This document shows positions 34,522 through 44,890 of a stretch of 64,000 nucleotides of DNA, piece by piece. A program made the translations under genes and the position numbers. Within the stretch, counting starts at the first letter, position 1, and each line of letters begins with the position of its first letter. Under the pieces are notes generated by a model. It was not told the origin of the DNA, did no database searches, and saw nothing but the letters and a program-made list of their open reading frames with translations. This DNA is from Acidobacteriota bacterium (GTDB lineage: Bacteria; Acidobacteriota; Terriglobia; Terriglobales; Acidobacteriaceae): assembly GCA_013288805.1 (NCBI GenBank), contig JABDBE010000004.1, forward strand, positions 42,398-106,397, written 5' to 3'.

Positions 34522-36159
34522 CTACCTTTTTATTGCGACCCCGTCACCGCTCAGGTCATACAAATAGGCGGACGCTCCCGTTGCTTGCATACTATCCAAT
34601 TTTCTGCCGATTTGATCCAGATGGTCTAGGAAGAAGGCCTGCTCATCGACACCAGAACTGCGCCAGACGTGGGAGAAGAGAATCCACACTCGCTTTTGAC
34701 CGCGCAGCCTGTCCAGATCTTCGATGTACCTCCACCAAACATTCCTTGAAGACACGCCTACAATCTGCTCGATCGATCCAATCCGGCCTCGTTCACGATA
34801 GTACTGCAACGGAAATTCGGCGGAATAATAGCAATAAAGAATGTCCTCTGGGGAGCGATGCTTTTCGACATAATCAATGGCTGACCTCGCTTCCTCGACC
34901 CCCGGCGGTGTAACGAAGTGCTTAGCGGCTGCCAACGTGGGATCAAGAAACAGAAATCCGATCAGCAGTGCCGCGAGCGCTGGAATCCCGGCAGTTTTCC
35001 GCTTTATGGTTTGTAAACCTAGCGCGACAAACAAGAATAACGAAGGAACTAGGAACAGAAGCAATCTCCCCTGAAAGGGATACCGATGCAACGATGACGC
35101 CAGCAACGCCACTACTATCGGCAGAAGCAGTGAGAGAAACTTGCCTAGGTCACGCCTACGAAGTTCGTTTGCTCCAACAATGACTGCGACCGCAGCGATA
35201 CCAGCGAATGTCAGGCCGCCGGGGAAAGAAAAGACATCGAAAAAGGATCTTTTGTACCAAAGCAGGTCAGAGACATGTGTGGGTGGAAACGGTGCAAATG
35301 CATCTCTCCAATACGACATCAGGTCATAATTAACCCTAACTGACTCGCGAAGCGATGCAAGGTAATAGAGCAAGAAACTTCCGGCCCACAATACTGCGGG
35401 AATAGAGAGCAGAAGCATGGAAGGCCTGATACTCTTCTTCGCCGCGATCCAAAACGCCGCCAACCCAATGCCGGCAAGAACGAATACCGCCGGAAAGGAA
35501 AACCAAATCGCCACGCACCCCGCCAGGGTCGCGAATATTACTTGTGCGCGCCTCAGGTGGGCATCAAAAAGCGATTCCGTCAGCAGATAGAGCAGCAGCG
35601 CGACCGCCACATCGCCCGAATACTGCTTTACCTCCGACGCGTAATAGACCAAGGGATCGGAAATCGCGAACAATCCTACCGCCAAAGGAACCGCCGCAGC
35701 GTGCAGGAATCGCCGCGCGACAGCCAGAAAGAGAAAAAGTGAACCGATTCCGCACAGCAGAGGCACCAGTCGGAGGGCCATCTCACTGGGACCCAAGTAA
35801 TGTACGGACAGCTTCTCCAACGACAGGAAACCAATGGGCGCAGTTTGGTAGTCGCGGAGCGGCTTCAAGAGTTCCATCGGGGAAAGACGAAGTATATTCA
35901 TTACCAACTCGGTCTCATCGTTCCAAAGAGACCTGTCGAACAGGTATTGCCTAAGCCGGAGCGCAATTCCTAAGGCCATAAACGCCCAAACCATCGGTTG
36001 GGTTGACGGCAGCCATGCTCGCGGGCCATATGTCTTTTGGCTCGCCACGAGAAGCGCCGAGTCTTGGTCTAGGCTTGATGTTGTTTCAGTCTGGTTCACT
36101 CGTGCACGCTGTCGCAAGAGATCATTACAATTGTAGTCAGTTCGCAGGCTTTGGTTCAT
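34522..36159 (-). CDS. GT39-like membrane glycosyltransferase
   Basis: About 545 residues with roughly ten to twelve helices. The first periplasmic loop has SLWNDETELVMNILRLSPME, with the acidic DE pair of polyprenyl-phosphate-dependent transferases. YYASEVKQYSGDVAVALLLY follows, also typical. The C-terminal periplasmic part includes HRSPEDILYCYYSAEFPLQY. The start at 36159 overlaps the end of the sulfatase gene by 23 bases and lacks a clear ribosome site; a later start cannot be excluded. It is a second PMT/ArnT-like enzyme in the window, likely acting on the ABC-exported glycan or its lipid. Confidence 0.75.
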   Translation of the reverse strand: MNQSLRTDYNCNDLLRQRARVNQTETTSSLDQDSALLVASQKTYGPRAWLPSTQPMVWAFMALGIALRLRQYLFDRSLWNDETELVMNILRLSPMELLKPLRDYQTAPIGFLSLEKLSVHYLGPSEMALRLVPLLCGIGSLFLFLAVARRFLHAAAVPLAVGLFAISDPLVYYASEVKQYSGDVAVALLLYLLTESLFDAHLRRAQVIFATLAGCVAIWFSFPAVFVLAGIGLAAFWIAAKKSIRPSMLLLSIPAVLWAGSFLLYYLASLRESVRVNYDLMSYWRDAFAPFPPTHVSDLLWYKRSFFDVFSFPGGLTFAGIAAVAVIVGANELRRRDLGKFLSLLLPIVVALLASSLHRYPFQGRLLLFLVPSLFLFVALGLQTIKRKTAGIPALAALLIGFLFLDPTLAAAKHFVTPPGVEEARSAIDYVEKHRSPEDILYCYYSAEFPLQYYRERGRIGSIEQIVGVSSRNVWWRYIEDLDRLRGQKRVWILFSHVWRSSGVDEQAFFLDHLDQIGRKLDSMQATGASAYLYDLSGDGVAIKR

Positions 36160-38323
36160 GAACGGCGCTACGGCGTTCTGGCGGCTCCATGAATGCCTGC
36201 GATGCACGCTCGCGCCACACGAGCATGTCTATCTCGGCTTTGTCGATGGCCGATCGCGGGAGCGTCGCCGCGATGTCGTGCCGTTCGCCAGGGTCGTGGT
36301 CGATCGCATAAACTTCAGTTGGCGTTCTTCCGAAGTTGTAGATGTACTTCAATCCGCGTTTGCGCATCCCGATCGCATGCAAATATATGGAACTTGAGAA
36401 ATACAAAGTTCGGTCTGCTGGAACTGGCCTGAAGAACGATGTGCCGGGGAAATTAGCATTCTCTGGCGTGAGCCCCAAGGCATCCAAGACGGTCGGCAGG
36501 ACATCAACCTGTTGTCGCAATCCTGATATCAACGTGCCGGGCGGTATCAGGCCATCGGCATAGATGATTGCCGGAATTCTCAACGTTTCGTCATATACTC
36601 CTAGGGAGTGAACGCGCGGGCCATGCTCGCCGAAAGATTCCCCATGATCGCCAAGAATGACGACGACTGACGAGCGCAGCACTCCTAGTTTATCGAGTCC
36701 TCCAATAAGCTCCTTGAGCATTGAATCGACGTAGCTCAAGCAGTTTAAGTAACTGTTGTAGCTTGCGTCGCTGGCGCTGAAGGATTGCGTTTGCCAAGTC
36801 ACCGGATATTTGTAGTCGTAGTGGCCGATCGTCGTCATCATCACCAGAAGAAACGGGTTCTTCCTGTCACGTTGCTGCTTAACCCAGCTCAGTGACGGCT
36901 CGAGCATGATTCTGTCCTCAAAACCCCAAAACATCGGCTGCTCAAAGCCCTGGTGGGGAAGGCTGTCCCCGTCGAAGACTTCGTTGAACTGCTCGTTCTT
37001 GATCAGAGTAGCATCGTAAAAGAAACTCAAATGGCCTGAAGTGAAGTACGCTGAGCGGTATCCACGTGTCGCAAGCAACATGGGCAAGCTCTTCAGCGGC
37101 ACTCCGTTTTGCGTCCATGCAGCCATCTCTTCCTCGGTGGACGGCCAGATCCCATTTAGCACTGCGAGCCATGCTGCCGAAGTCCGCGGAATTACAGCGT
37201 ACATTTCTGGAAGGACGGCGCCGCGCTTGGCGAACTCGGCCAGAAACGGTGTGTTCCCCAGCATAGGGTTGCCGAGGGAAGTGGCACTGGCGCGAGCTGA
37301 CTCAAGCATAATAATGACCACGTTCCGGAAACTCGCCGATGCACTACCGCGAACGCTCAGTACTGCGTTTGCGGTATCGAATAACGGCGGCATTCGGCTG
37401 GCTTGCCTTGTAGCCTCAAGCTGCGCCGATCCGCTCCAAGGGAGCAGGTCGCCTAGGCTGAGATATGTGTTTGCTACAAAGCGATCGAATCTGTGGTCGA
37501 CGGGTACCACGGGAGCGAATTCCGCTACCAGGAACATTGATAGCACTATGGGCCACGCGCTAGCGAGCGAGTGGGCTGGAATCGACCTTCCTTGCGTATA
37601 CGACCGGGAGATTAGCCACGCTATCAGGAACCCGACTGTAACTGGTGCCAAGAGCGCACCAATGGATACTATATCGAGTTCAGTCCTGAGCATTGGCCAC
37701 AAGCTTGCAAAATTAGTTAAGAAATACGCGAGCAGACGACCGGTGCCAGCTGCCCCCATCTTGCAATAGCAGGCCAATTCAATTCCGGACACGAGGAGCA
37801 GCAGGCCGACAAAGGTTCTCAAGAGGATGCCAGCCAAGCGATCGGATTCAATAAAAGTGACTACCAAGTAAGAAACCACAGCAAAGCTCGCCAGAAATAT
37901 TAAATCGCAGCGAAGCACGTATAATCCAATTGGAGCAGCCGCCCAAAACTGCCTGCCTACATCCAACAGCCACACATACGCGGTTGTCGGGTCACGCCTC
38001 ACCAACGCCAACACAAGTTTGGTGAACACAAGGAGAATCAGAGGCAATACGGAGATTTCCCATTTCCACCGCGGCCAGAGCACGTGTCCAGCCAGATAGG
38101 CGCCGCAGATCCCTATCGACAGCCGAACGAACCACGACGAATAGACGGTGCCAAGGGCAGCATGTGGGTTTTCCGAGTAGAAATCCGCCAATACTTTTCC
38201 GATCTTGATGCCGAGTACGACGATAGTCAGTCCAACCGTACTCTGGACGATAAGAGAGTTTCGCTCGACGGTTGGCGCAAACCTTCCGTGCCCGAGAATC
38301 TCACCCGTGAAGAAGGATTTCAT
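36137..38323 (-). CDS. LTA-synthase-like membrane sulfatase/phosphotransferase
   Basis: From ATG 38323 the protein has 728 residues: five to six N-terminal helices, then a periplasmic sulfatase-fold domain. Motifs: NVVIIMLESARASATSLGNP (metal site), PRTSAAWLAVLNGIWPS with the Thr nucleophile typical of lipoteichoic-acid synthase and phosphoglycerol transferases, and SSVVVILGDHGESFGEHGPR. True arylsulfatases have Cys/Ser in a CxPxR motif, not present here. In a Gram-negative EPS locus the probable reaction is addition of phosphoglycerol or phosphoethanolamine to the glycan. Confidence 0.82.
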   Translation of the reverse strand: MKSFFTGEILGHGRFAPTVERNSLIVQSTVGLTIVVLGIKIGKVLADFYSENPHAALGTVYSSWFVRLSIGICGAYLAGHVLWPRWKWEISVLPLILLVFTKLVLALVRRDPTTAYVWLLDVGRQFWAAAPIGLYVLRCDLIFLASFAVVSYLVVTFIESDRLAGILLRTFVGLLLLVSGIELACYCKMGAAGTGRLLAYFLTNFASLWPMLRTELDIVSIGALLAPVTVGFLIAWLISRSYTQGRSIPAHSLASAWPIVLSMFLVAEFAPVVPVDHRFDRFVANTYLSLGDLLPWSGSAQLEATRQASRMPPLFDTANAVLSVRGSASASFRNVVIIMLESARASATSLGNPMLGNTPFLAEFAKRGAVLPEMYAVIPRTSAAWLAVLNGIWPSTEEEMAAWTQNGVPLKSLPMLLATRGYRSAYFTSGHLSFFYDATLIKNEQFNEVFDGDSLPHQGFEQPMFWGFEDRIMLEPSLSWVKQQRDRKNPFLLVMMTTIGHYDYKYPVTWQTQSFSASDASYNSYLNCLSYVDSMLKELIGGLDKLGVLRSSVVVILGDHGESFGEHGPRVHSLGVYDETLRIPAIIYADGLIPPGTLISGLRQQVDVLPTVLDALGLTPENANFPGTSFFRPVPADRTLYFSSSIYLHAIGMRKRGLKYIYNFGRTPTEVYAIDHDPGERHDIAATLPRSAIDKAEIDMLVWRERASQAFMEPPERRSAVHEPKPAN

Positions 38324-38639
38324 GAGTCTCAAATGGTGTTCCGGCACTGGTAAGTTGCGTGAAGTGTCGAATCTGCGGGAAGGCCATGTACCAGGCTTAG
38401 AAGGCATTAAAGGGCTGCAAGCAACACAATCATGAGGTTTTGTAAAACGGGCTGAAGCCCAGGCTTCGATGGAGCAACGACGGTTGACACAGTCGGAATT
38501 TCCATTTGCCTGCTAGCTCATACGGCATCAGTCCTGTGTTGCGTTCGATTCTTTCGGCGAACTGAGTGAGCATGAATGTTACGCGGGCATATCGACGGAC
38601 CCTTGATCGTTCAGATCCCGATGTGATACGCCGAGTTAC
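38324..38639. other. Gap between sulfatase and aminotransferase genes
   Basis: These 316 bases separate two parts of the minus-strand series and probably hold a promoter for the downstream genes, though none is obvious. The only structure seen is the short GGGCTGAAGCCC palindrome listed separately. Confidence 0.4.
38444..38467. repeat. REP-like palindrome
   Basis: AAAACGGGCTGAAGCCCAGG contains the palindrome GGGCT-GA-AGCCC (38449-38460). Sequences of this form are, to my recollection, dispersed intergenic repeats in Acidobacteria. Only one copy was seen in this window, so the repeat nature is not shown here. Confidence 0.35.
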
Positions 38640-40001
38640 TTAGACGTATGTTCGGTTTACCGGCTTTACAGCCCGGCCGACCAGGTATCTGTGGACCCCA
38701 TTCTCAATAGCTTTCGCATACACGCCGAGCGCCGTGTCAACAACGTCAATGGTCCGTTCGATATCTTCGTCAGAATGTGAGAAGCTGACTACAAATGATG
38801 GGGCTAAGATCCCGCCCCGGATCAACTCCTGCAGGAACAGCGTCCGAAAAGCTTGCGAAGCTTCTCCGTGTTCGTCTTGCGTGCGGTAAATCAGATTGCA
38901 CGGCCGTCCGGCCAATTCAAAATACCCGGCCATCTGATGACGTGCTATGACTTGATTAATTCCAGAATGCAGCCGCTCGCCTTGTCTCCAGAGAAACTCC
39001 ACGACGCTTTGTTCACGGTAGATGCGGATTGTTTCAAGCGATGCTGCCAAAGCGTGGGTCTCAGCGCCGTGGGTCGTAGAGAGCAGGAAAACACGAGCCT
39101 GGTCATGGTCCAGACCGCCGAGCCGCATAATCTCCCGTTTGCCCATCAGCGCCGCGATCGCGAACCCATTCGCCATCGCTTTGCCAAAAGTGGACAAGTG
39201 AGGAACGATACCGTGGAATTTCTGAGCTCCACCAAGATGCCAGCGGAAGCCTGTGATCATCTCGTCGAAGATGAGGACCGCGCCACGCTGCTCGCAGAGA
39301 TCCTTTATTTGATTCAGGTAGCCCGGCGCGGGTGGAGTAGCAGCTTCCGCTTCCAAGATGACGCAAGCGATCTTGCCCGGATGTTGGTCGAATAAGACCC
39401 GCAAGCTCTCGATGTCGTTATAGCGGAACTTCAAAGTCATTCCCGTGATCGCCTGAGGAATGCCCGCATTCATCTCGGTGGTTCCGATAAACCAATCGTC
39501 GATGGAGAAAAATGGCTGGTCGCCGCAAATTGCGATTAGATCGCGTCCGGTGTACGCCCTGGCCAGTTTGACCGCTGCGGTGGTAACGTCCGAACCGTTC
39601 TTGGCAAACTTCACCATCTCCGCTCCGTCGATGACTTCAAGCATCGCTTCGGCGAGATCGACTTCGACCTTCGCGGGCCGAGAGAAATTGGTTCCAAGCT
39701 GCATCTGCTTGTAAGCCGTTTCCACAAGCGGTTCAAATGCATGCCCGAGCGTGACCGCGCGTAAACCCATCCCGTACTCTATGAATTCATTGCCATCCAA
39801 GTCCCAAACGTGGCAACCTTTACCGCGAACAATGAACCCCGGCGCCTGCTCGGGAAACTGGTCGTCACCCTTCGCATAGGTGTGGACGCCGCCGGGAATA
39901 AGCCGGTGCGCCTTCGGCTGAAGAGCATGTGACTTGGAGAAGTCCCTCGGTTCGGGATCTGCGATCGTCAAAGGGACGGGCTCATTCTTAATGCTAGACA
40001 T
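38640..40001 (-). CDS. Class III aminotransferase, glutamate-1-semialdehyde-aminomutase-like
   Basis: The start ATG 40001 gives 453 residues, 14 bases after the PIG-L gene. The PLP lysine is Lys274 (STFGKAMANG), with the cofactor Asp246 (LIFDEMITGFR) and the substrate/PLP loop NGSDVTTAAVKLARAYTG at 135-152. The N-terminus (PGGVHTYAKGDDQFPEQAPG) is like GSA aminomutase. It is in a sugar operon, not with haem genes, so it probably aminates a keto sugar or an aldehyde; sugar aminotransferases are usually of the DegT class, which makes this choice notable. A C-terminal extension ends VGRAVKPVNRTYV. Confidence 0.85.
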   Translation of the reverse strand: MSSIKNEPVPLTIADPEPRDFSKSHALQPKAHRLIPGGVHTYAKGDDQFPEQAPGFIVRGKGCHVWDLDGNEFIEYGMGLRAVTLGHAFEPLVETAYKQMQLGTNFSRPAKVEVDLAEAMLEVIDGAEMVKFAKNGSDVTTAAVKLARAYTGRDLIAICGDQPFFSIDDWFIGTTEMNAGIPQAITGMTLKFRYNDIESLRVLFDQHPGKIACVILEAEAATPPAPGYLNQIKDLCEQRGAVLIFDEMITGFRWHLGGAQKFHGIVPHLSTFGKAMANGFAIAALMGKREIMRLGGLDHDQARVFLLSTTHGAETHALAASLETIRIYREQSVVEFLWRQGERLHSGINQVIARHQMAGYFELAGRPCNLIYRTQDEHGEASQAFRTLFLQELIRGGILAPSFVVSFSHSDEDIERTIDVVDTALGVYAKAIENGVHRYLVGRAVKPVNRTYV

Positions 40002-40015
40002 ATAGGACCTTGGAT

Positions 40016-40678
40016 TCAAACTACTTGGCCGACGATAATTTTGCGCGCGTGAAACGCCTCGGCATAGCCGCTGGGAGAATTTGATTCCATGCCACGAATC
40101 CGCATGAGACCCAGGAAGGTTTCGCGGGCAAACCATGGTTTTTCCCGCTGAGATTGAAACGCTTCGAACAAGTGATCAACCTTGTGTTCGTATAGCGGCG
40201 CTTCCAGAGACATGAACAGGTTTGGCCGGCCCATGTCGCCATCGTACTTTGGAATTTCGTACTCCAGGATAAGATGGTTTCGAAATGTGTTCCAGGTTAG
40301 CTCAGAAACTAACCTGTGATCTTGGTGTGCATCACCCTGCCAATGCGTAAGAATCAGGTCCGGATTTACTCGGACCTTAATCTCCTCAAAGAAATCCTTG
40401 ACCTCGCCACCTCTGTACGGCAGAAAACCATCCCGAAACTCCTTGAGAACGATCTCCTTCTCGCAACCGGCGGTAAACAACTCGGCGGCTTTTGTGGCTT
40501 CCTCCCCGCGGACTCCCGAGGCGCTGAAAACCACCCAGTGAAACCTAAGTCGCGGAAGAATTTTCTTAAGCTGAAGTAAAGTCCCGCCACACCCGATCTC
40601 GATGTCGTCCGAATGCGCCCCAAGGCAAAGGATAGCGAAAGGATCTGTTTCCTTCTTGGGAAGGTTCAGCTTCAGCAT
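40016..40678 (-). CDS. PIG-L family deacetylase
   Basis: The 220-residue protein starts at ATG 40678, overlapping the stop of the nucleotidyltransferase gene by seven bases. Zinc site motifs are GAHSDDIEIGCGG (residues 20-32) and HWQGDAHQDHRLV. The family removes acetyl groups from N-acetylated sugars such as GlcNAc derivatives. With the aminotransferase next to it, it could unmask the amino group of a nucleotide sugar, perhaps for re-acylation with a different acid. Confidence 0.9.
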   Translation of the reverse strand: MLKLNLPKKETDPFAILCLGAHSDDIEIGCGGTLLQLKKILPRLRFHWVVFSASGVRGEEATKAAELFTAGCEKEIVLKEFRDGFLPYRGGEVKDFFEEIKVRVNPDLILTHWQGDAHQDHRLVSELTWNTFRNHLILEYEIPKYDGDMGRPNLFMSLEAPLYEHKVDHLFEAFQSQREKPWFARETFLGLMRIRGMESNSPSGYAEAFHARKIIVGQVV

Positions 40679-41493
40679 ACAACTGCCCGAGCCGCAGGCT
40701 GACCATTCTTCTGGCCGTTCTTCCACAGGCGCCACGGAGCCACGCCGGAAGCTTCTATTTCATCCAGTATCTGCTTATCGCGAAACGTATCCATGCATTG
40801 CCAAAAACCATCGTAACGTTGTGACCAAACCTTGCCTTCGGAGATCATGCGTTGAAAAGGTTCGTAAACCAGTTCCTCTCCTGGCTTGATGTATCGAAAA
40901 ACATCTTTCCGCAGCACGAAGTAACCGCCATTAACCCAAATGTCGGAGTCTTTCATACACTTAATTCCCCGGACGGAGCCGTCGTGGTCCAGATGGACGG
41001 TGTCCAAGCTGCTCGACCGCGGTTGCACGGAAAGAAAAGACGCGTAGCTGTCGCGACGGGAAAAGTCCTCAATCAACCGGGGCAGAGGAAAGTCAGTCAG
41101 GCCATCGCTGTAATTGGCCAGGAACATCTCTTCTCCGTTCAGATACGGCTCGACCAGCCTTAGTCGGTCCGCAATCGTTGAACGCAACCCTGTGTCAAGG
41201 AACGTGATCTTCCAATCGTCGATATCTCGCTGCATGAATTCCAGATTTCTCCCGCCATCCGAGAATATGAAGTCATTGGAAACCGATTCTTCGTATTGGA
41301 GAAAGTAATCTTTGATGACATTCGCCTTATAGCCGAGGCAGAGGATGAAATCCTTGTGGCCAAAGTGCGCATAGTATTTCATGACATGCCAAAGCACCGG
41401 CCGCGACCCAATCGTCACCATAGGCTTCGGAACATCTTCCGAGTAACCCCTGAGTCTCATTCCCGCGCCGCCACAAAAAAGTACGACCTTCAT
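40672..41493 (-). CDS. Sugar-1-phosphate nucleotidyltransferase, RfbF-like
   Basis: The 273-residue enzyme resembles glucose-1-phosphate cytidylyltransferase: VVLFCGGAGMRLRGYSEDVP, KPMVTIGSRPVLWHVMKYYA (with the catalytic Lys), FLANYSDGLTDFPLP and GGYFVLRKDVFRYI. It activates a sugar phosphate with a nucleoside triphosphate, CTP being most likely by similarity. No CDP-glucose 4,6-dehydratase is encoded nearby. It overlaps the PIG-L gene and follows the oxygenase gene by 74 bases. Confidence 0.88.
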   Translation of the reverse strand: MKVVLFCGGAGMRLRGYSEDVPKPMVTIGSRPVLWHVMKYYAHFGHKDFILCLGYKANVIKDYFLQYEESVSNDFIFSDGGRNLEFMQRDIDDWKITFLDTGLRSTIADRLRLVEPYLNGEEMFLANYSDGLTDFPLPRLIEDFSRRDSYASFLSVQPRSSSLDTVHLDHDGSVRGIKCMKDSDIWVNGGYFVLRKDVFRYIKPGEELVYEPFQRMISEGKVWSQRYDGFWQCMDTFRDKQILDEIEASGVAPWRLWKNGQKNGQPAARAVVC

Positions 41494-41567
41494 ATCTACC
41501 CCCTTTGCTTCCGCTCAACACACTTTTTTTCAGAATCGACACTGTGCCTTGCTCCGCCACACTTTGA

Positions 41568-42479
41568 TCAACGCATCGAAGGGGAGAGCGCATATTTCGA
41601 TTCTGTGCCATCGAGATACGGTGCCATCGCCTCTTGGGGAAGGTGAGAAAAGTCGGTCGCCCTTAGGTAGTCGCCCATCGTTGTCCCGGTGCATGCCGAG
41701 TCCACGTTGCGCGCCCCAACGCGTTTCAGCACGTCATCGAGATTCACCGTCCTAAAATCGGCGCTGTAGCGCGTGACGTTCGACGTGTTCGGAACTGTTG
41801 AATGCAAGTGCCCTGCGGAAAATAAATATGCGCCACCGATCGGGCAAACCATTCGAATTTGCGGATCAAACTCGACGGGCTCTTCCGCGTGCGGCTGGAC
41901 GCGCGTGTCAACCTTCACATGCTTCGCCGCATTGTAACGGCTTTCCTGATTCCATCTGTGATAGTTGTACTCGCTCGACCCGTTCTTTATGGCTCGGTCG
42001 AAGTAATGCGGATGCAAGGCCATGCAGTTCTCGCTATTCAAGTCGTAGATGGGCATCCACCAGTTGAGCTGGCAGAGCGGCGCCGAGTACCACGTATCGC
42101 GGTGCGGATGGAACGCATAAGCAATTCCCGCCTTCAGATAATCCCCGGGAAATGCGGTGCGCATGCGCGGAACATCGAAGTACGTGGTCTCGAGATCACA
42201 ACCAGCCTCTGCGAGGATCCCTTGAATGCATTCTTTGGCCTGCGGATGATGAATGAATCTTGGCTTTAGTGTTGCGAGAATTTCGGCACACTTCTCAGCG
42301 GGCAGGTGTTCATGGATCGTGAGCGGGTCCAGCGGGCTGAATGCTTCCTCGATCAATTCTTGTGCCAGACGGCAAAGCTTCAGTGCGCTTGGACTAGGAG
42401 AATTGACAAAGACGGCCCCCCGGTACAACTCCTTCCGCCGATCAGCATCGCGCATTCTCGAGTCGACAAAAATATTCAT
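41568..42479 (-). CDS. Phytanoyl-CoA-dioxygenase-like 2-oxoglutarate/Fe(II) oxygenase
   Basis: The 303-residue protein shows the facial triad His126-x-Asp128 (FHPHRDTWYSAP) and a distal His224 or His226 (LFSAGHLHSTVPN). Arg237 or Arg243 (NVTRYSADFRTV) probably binds 2-oxoglutarate. Conserved phrases LCQLNWWMPIYDL and ENCMALHPHYF support the double-stranded beta-helix fold. It would hydroxylate or otherwise oxidise a sugar or an acyl chain. It lies within the modified-sugar genes. Confidence 0.75.
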   Translation of the reverse strand: MNIFVDSRMRDADRRKELYRGAVFVNSPSPSALKLCRLAQELIEEAFSPLDPLTIHEHLPAEKCAEILATLKPRFIHHPQAKECIQGILAEAGCDLETTYFDVPRMRTAFPGDYLKAGIAYAFHPHRDTWYSAPLCQLNWWMPIYDLNSENCMALHPHYFDRAIKNGSSEYNYHRWNQESRYNAAKHVKVDTRVQPHAEEPVEFDPQIRMVCPIGGAYLFSAGHLHSTVPNTSNVTRYSADFRTVNLDDVLKRVGARNVDSACTGTTMGDYLRATDFSHLPQEAMAPYLDGTESKYALSPSMR

Positions 42480-42537
42480 TGAGCTACCCTCAAGCCTCTC
42501 TCACTTGTTGAGGCCACTGCTACGGACTGCTTCCGCT

Positions 42538-43845
42538 TCAATAGATCGCCGCTTTCGGGATTGGTACGACGAACTTGCCGCCCCACTCGCGGATGTACTG
42601 CAACTGCTCCATGATTTCGTTTTTCAGATTCCAAGGGAGGATTACGACGTAGTCAGGCTTGGTCTCGCGGATCCGGTCCGGATGGTGAATCGGGATGTGA
42701 GTGCCCGGTAGGAATCGACCTTGTTTGTACGGGCTGCGGTCCACGGTGTACTCGATCAAGTCTTTTCCGATCCCGCAGTAGTGTAAAAGCGTCGCGCTCT
42801 TGCCTGGCGCTCCGTAACCCGCCACTGACTTCCCGTGCCGCGCTGCGGTGAGCAAGAAATCCACGAGCGCGATTTTGGTCTCCTTCACCTGCTGCGCAAA
42901 ACTCTCGTAGCCCGCTGCTGAAGCCAGCCCCGCTCTTTCTTCCGTGGCGATCAGTTCCATGACCGTCGGCTCGACTTGGTGTGTTCGATCTTCTGCGCGG
43001 CAGGCATAAACCCGCAGTGAGCCGCCGTGTGTCGACAACTCTTCCACATCGAACACTTTCAGGCCGTGAGCTTCGAGAATGCGCAAGGTGGTGAGTAAAG
43101 AGAAATACGAAAAGTGTTCGTGGTAAATCGTATCGAACTCATTGTGTTCGATCAGCCGTAGCAAGTGGGGGAACTCCAAGGTTAAGGCCCCTTGCGGCTT
43201 CAGCAGAATCTTCAAGCCTTCTACGAAATCGTTCAGATCCGGAACCTGCGCCAGCACGTTATTGCCGAGAACCAGATCGGCGGCGCGGCCTTCGGCAACC
43301 AACTGCTTCGCCAGTTGAGTCCCGAAGAATTGCACCAGCGTGGGAACTCCTTTTTCGACGGCGACTTTGGCCACATTCGCCGCTGGCTCAATACCCAAGA
43401 CAGGCACATCTCGCTGGACAAAATACTGGAGCAGGTAGCCGTCATTACTGGCGACCTCGACCGCGAAACTCTGGCTGCCCAGGCCGAATCGCTTGGTCAT
43501 TTTGTCGCAATAGTTATCGCAATGTTTGAGCCAGGAATCGGAGTAGGAGGAAAAATATGCGTAGTCGCTAAAGATCTTCTCCGCGCTTTCGTATTCCTCC
43601 AACTGCACCAGGAAGCACTTCTCGCAGACGTACACGTGCAGCGGGTAGTACACCTCGCCGTGGTTGAGATCGGCCGAGGATGGATAAGTCTCGCACAGTG
43701 GAGACATACCCAGATCGACAAACGTTCTCTGCAAAGCCGCACCACAGAAACGGCATGCTTTGCCGACGCTTCCCCGTAGATGCTCGGCCGAGAGTGCGGC
43801 TGACGTCGTCATTTGATCCAGCACGGTTGTGGTTACTTCAGGCAT
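42538..43845 (-). CDS. Sugar C-methyltransferase with zinc domain
   Basis: The 435-residue protein follows the TylC3/NovU-type layout. An N-terminal zinc domain carries [20 protein letters not shown] and [19 protein letters not shown]-binding core contains [20 protein letters not shown], and the C-terminal domain has [20 protein letters not shown] and [18 protein letters not shown]. These enzymes add a methyl group to C3 (or C5) of a 4-keto nucleotide sugar to make branched-chain deoxysugars. The start overlaps the end of the epimerase gene by eight bases. Confidence 0.92.
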   Translation of the reverse strand: MPEVTTTVLDQMTTSAALSAEHLRGSVGKACRFCGAALQRTFVDLGMSPLCETYPSSADLNHGEVYYPLHVYVCEKCFLVQLEEYESAEKIFSDYAYFSSYSDSWLKHCDNYCDKMTKRFGLGSQSFAVEVASNDGYLLQYFVQRDVPVLGIEPAANVAKVAVEKGVPTLVQFFGTQLAKQLVAEGRAADLVLGNNVLAQVPDLNDFVEGLKILLKPQGALTLEFPHLLRLIEHNEFDTIYHEHFSYFSLLTTLRILEAHGLKVFDVEELSTHGGSLRVYACRAEDRTHQVEPTVMELIATEERAGLASAAGYESFAQQVKETKIALVDFLLTAARHGKSVAGYGAPGKSATLLHYCGIGKDLIEYTVDRSPYKQGRFLPGTHIPIHHPDRIRETKPDYVVILPWNLKNEIMEQLQYIREWGGKFVVPIPKAAIY

Positions 43846-44890
43846 TTACCGTGGCCTCCGCTCGCTGTTGGCTCCAGCGTAGAGAAGCATCCAATTGCCC
43901 TGACTTCAGCAGGCGCCGAATGTTGGTGAGGCGGACATAGCGGCCGCTCTGCATATCTTCAGCGCGAAGGCCCGCGGCACGATAGGCATCGTAGAGTTCC
44001 TGCGCGCCTTTGCGCGCTGTCCACTGCGGACGAAAGGTCGGCAGCATACGGCGGATCTTGTCAAAGTTGATGCGGTAGCATCGTTTGTCTGGACCGCCCC
44101 CGGGAGCGTACTCGATACGGCAGCCGGGAACAGTTTCAGCGACGATCTGAGCCAGTTCCCGAATGCGAAAGTTCTCCTCGGTCAAGCCGACATTAAAGAT
44201 TTGGTTGTGGATCGCTTCTCGCGGCGCCTCGACCGCAGCGAGAGCAGCCGCGACGATATCGCGAATGTGCACGATGGGACGCCAGGGAGTGCCATCGCTC
44301 TTTATGTACACCCGACCGGTGGTGTACGCTGCCGCCACCAGGTCGTTCAAAACGATATCCAATCTCAAACGTGGAGACAGACCATATGCGGTCGCGTTTC
44401 GCATGTAAGTCGGACTGAAATGCTCGTCCGCCAATGGAGCTATGTCGCGTTCGACGAAGACTTTCGATTCGCCGTAGGGAGTCACCGGGTTCAGCGACGC
44501 ATTCTCGTCATGGAATTCATCACCCGCTGCGCCATACGTGCTACAGGAAGAGGAGAAGACGAAGCGCTTCACCCCCGCCTGCTTAGCAAGCTCCGCCAGC
44601 CGCACAGAAGCCCGGTGGTTGATGTCATAGGTAAGGTTGCTGTCGAGATCGCCTAACGGGTCATTCGAAAGTGCTGCGAAATGCACGACCGCGTCGAAGC
44701 CTTCAAGATCTTTCCTCCCGAGGTCGCGAAGGTCTTTTCGTACTTCCGGGATCTCTTGTAACTCGGTGCCGAAGTCGCAGCCGCCAAACAAGTCCGTGTC
44801 CAAACCGACCACTTCATGCCCGGCGGACTGCAGCATGGGCGCAGCAACAGAGCCGATGTATCCTTTATGGCCGGTCAACAGTATTTTCAT
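43838..44890 (-). CDS. NAD-dependent nucleotide-sugar epimerase/dehydratase (SDR)
   Basis: The 350-residue extended SDR starts [20 protein letters not shown], with the Rossmann GxxGxx[10 protein letters not shown] is the active-site Ser/Thr region and [12 protein letters not shown] is the Tyr-x3-Lys motif. Later [16 protein letters not shown] is typical of UDP/CDP-sugar epimerases. It probably supplies the keto or epimerised sugar used by the C-methyltransferase just downstream. Exact reaction unknown. Confidence 0.9.
   Translation of the reverse strand: MKILLTGHKGYIGSVAAPMLQSAGHEVVGLDTDLFGGCDFGTELQEIPEVRKDLRDLGRKDLEGFDAVVHFAALSNDPLGDLDSNLTYDINHRASVRLAELAKQAGVKRFVFSSSCSTYGAAGDEFHDENASLNPVTPYGESKVFVERDIAPLADEHFSPTYMRNATAYGLSPRLRLDIVLNDLVAAAYTTGRVYIKSDGTPWRPIVHIRDIVAAALAAVEAPREAIHNQIFNVGLTEENFRIRELAQIVAETVPGCRIEYAPGGGPDKRCYRINFDKIRRMLPTFRPQWTARKGAQELYDAYRAAGLRAEDMQSGRYVRLTNIRRLLKSGQLDASLRWSQQRAEATVNA

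Noticed and set aside
38640..40001. Haem biosynthesis gene hemL
   Set aside because: Similar to GSA aminomutase but set in a sugar operon with a divergent C-terminus; a chromosomal hemL would be expected with other tetrapyrrole genes.
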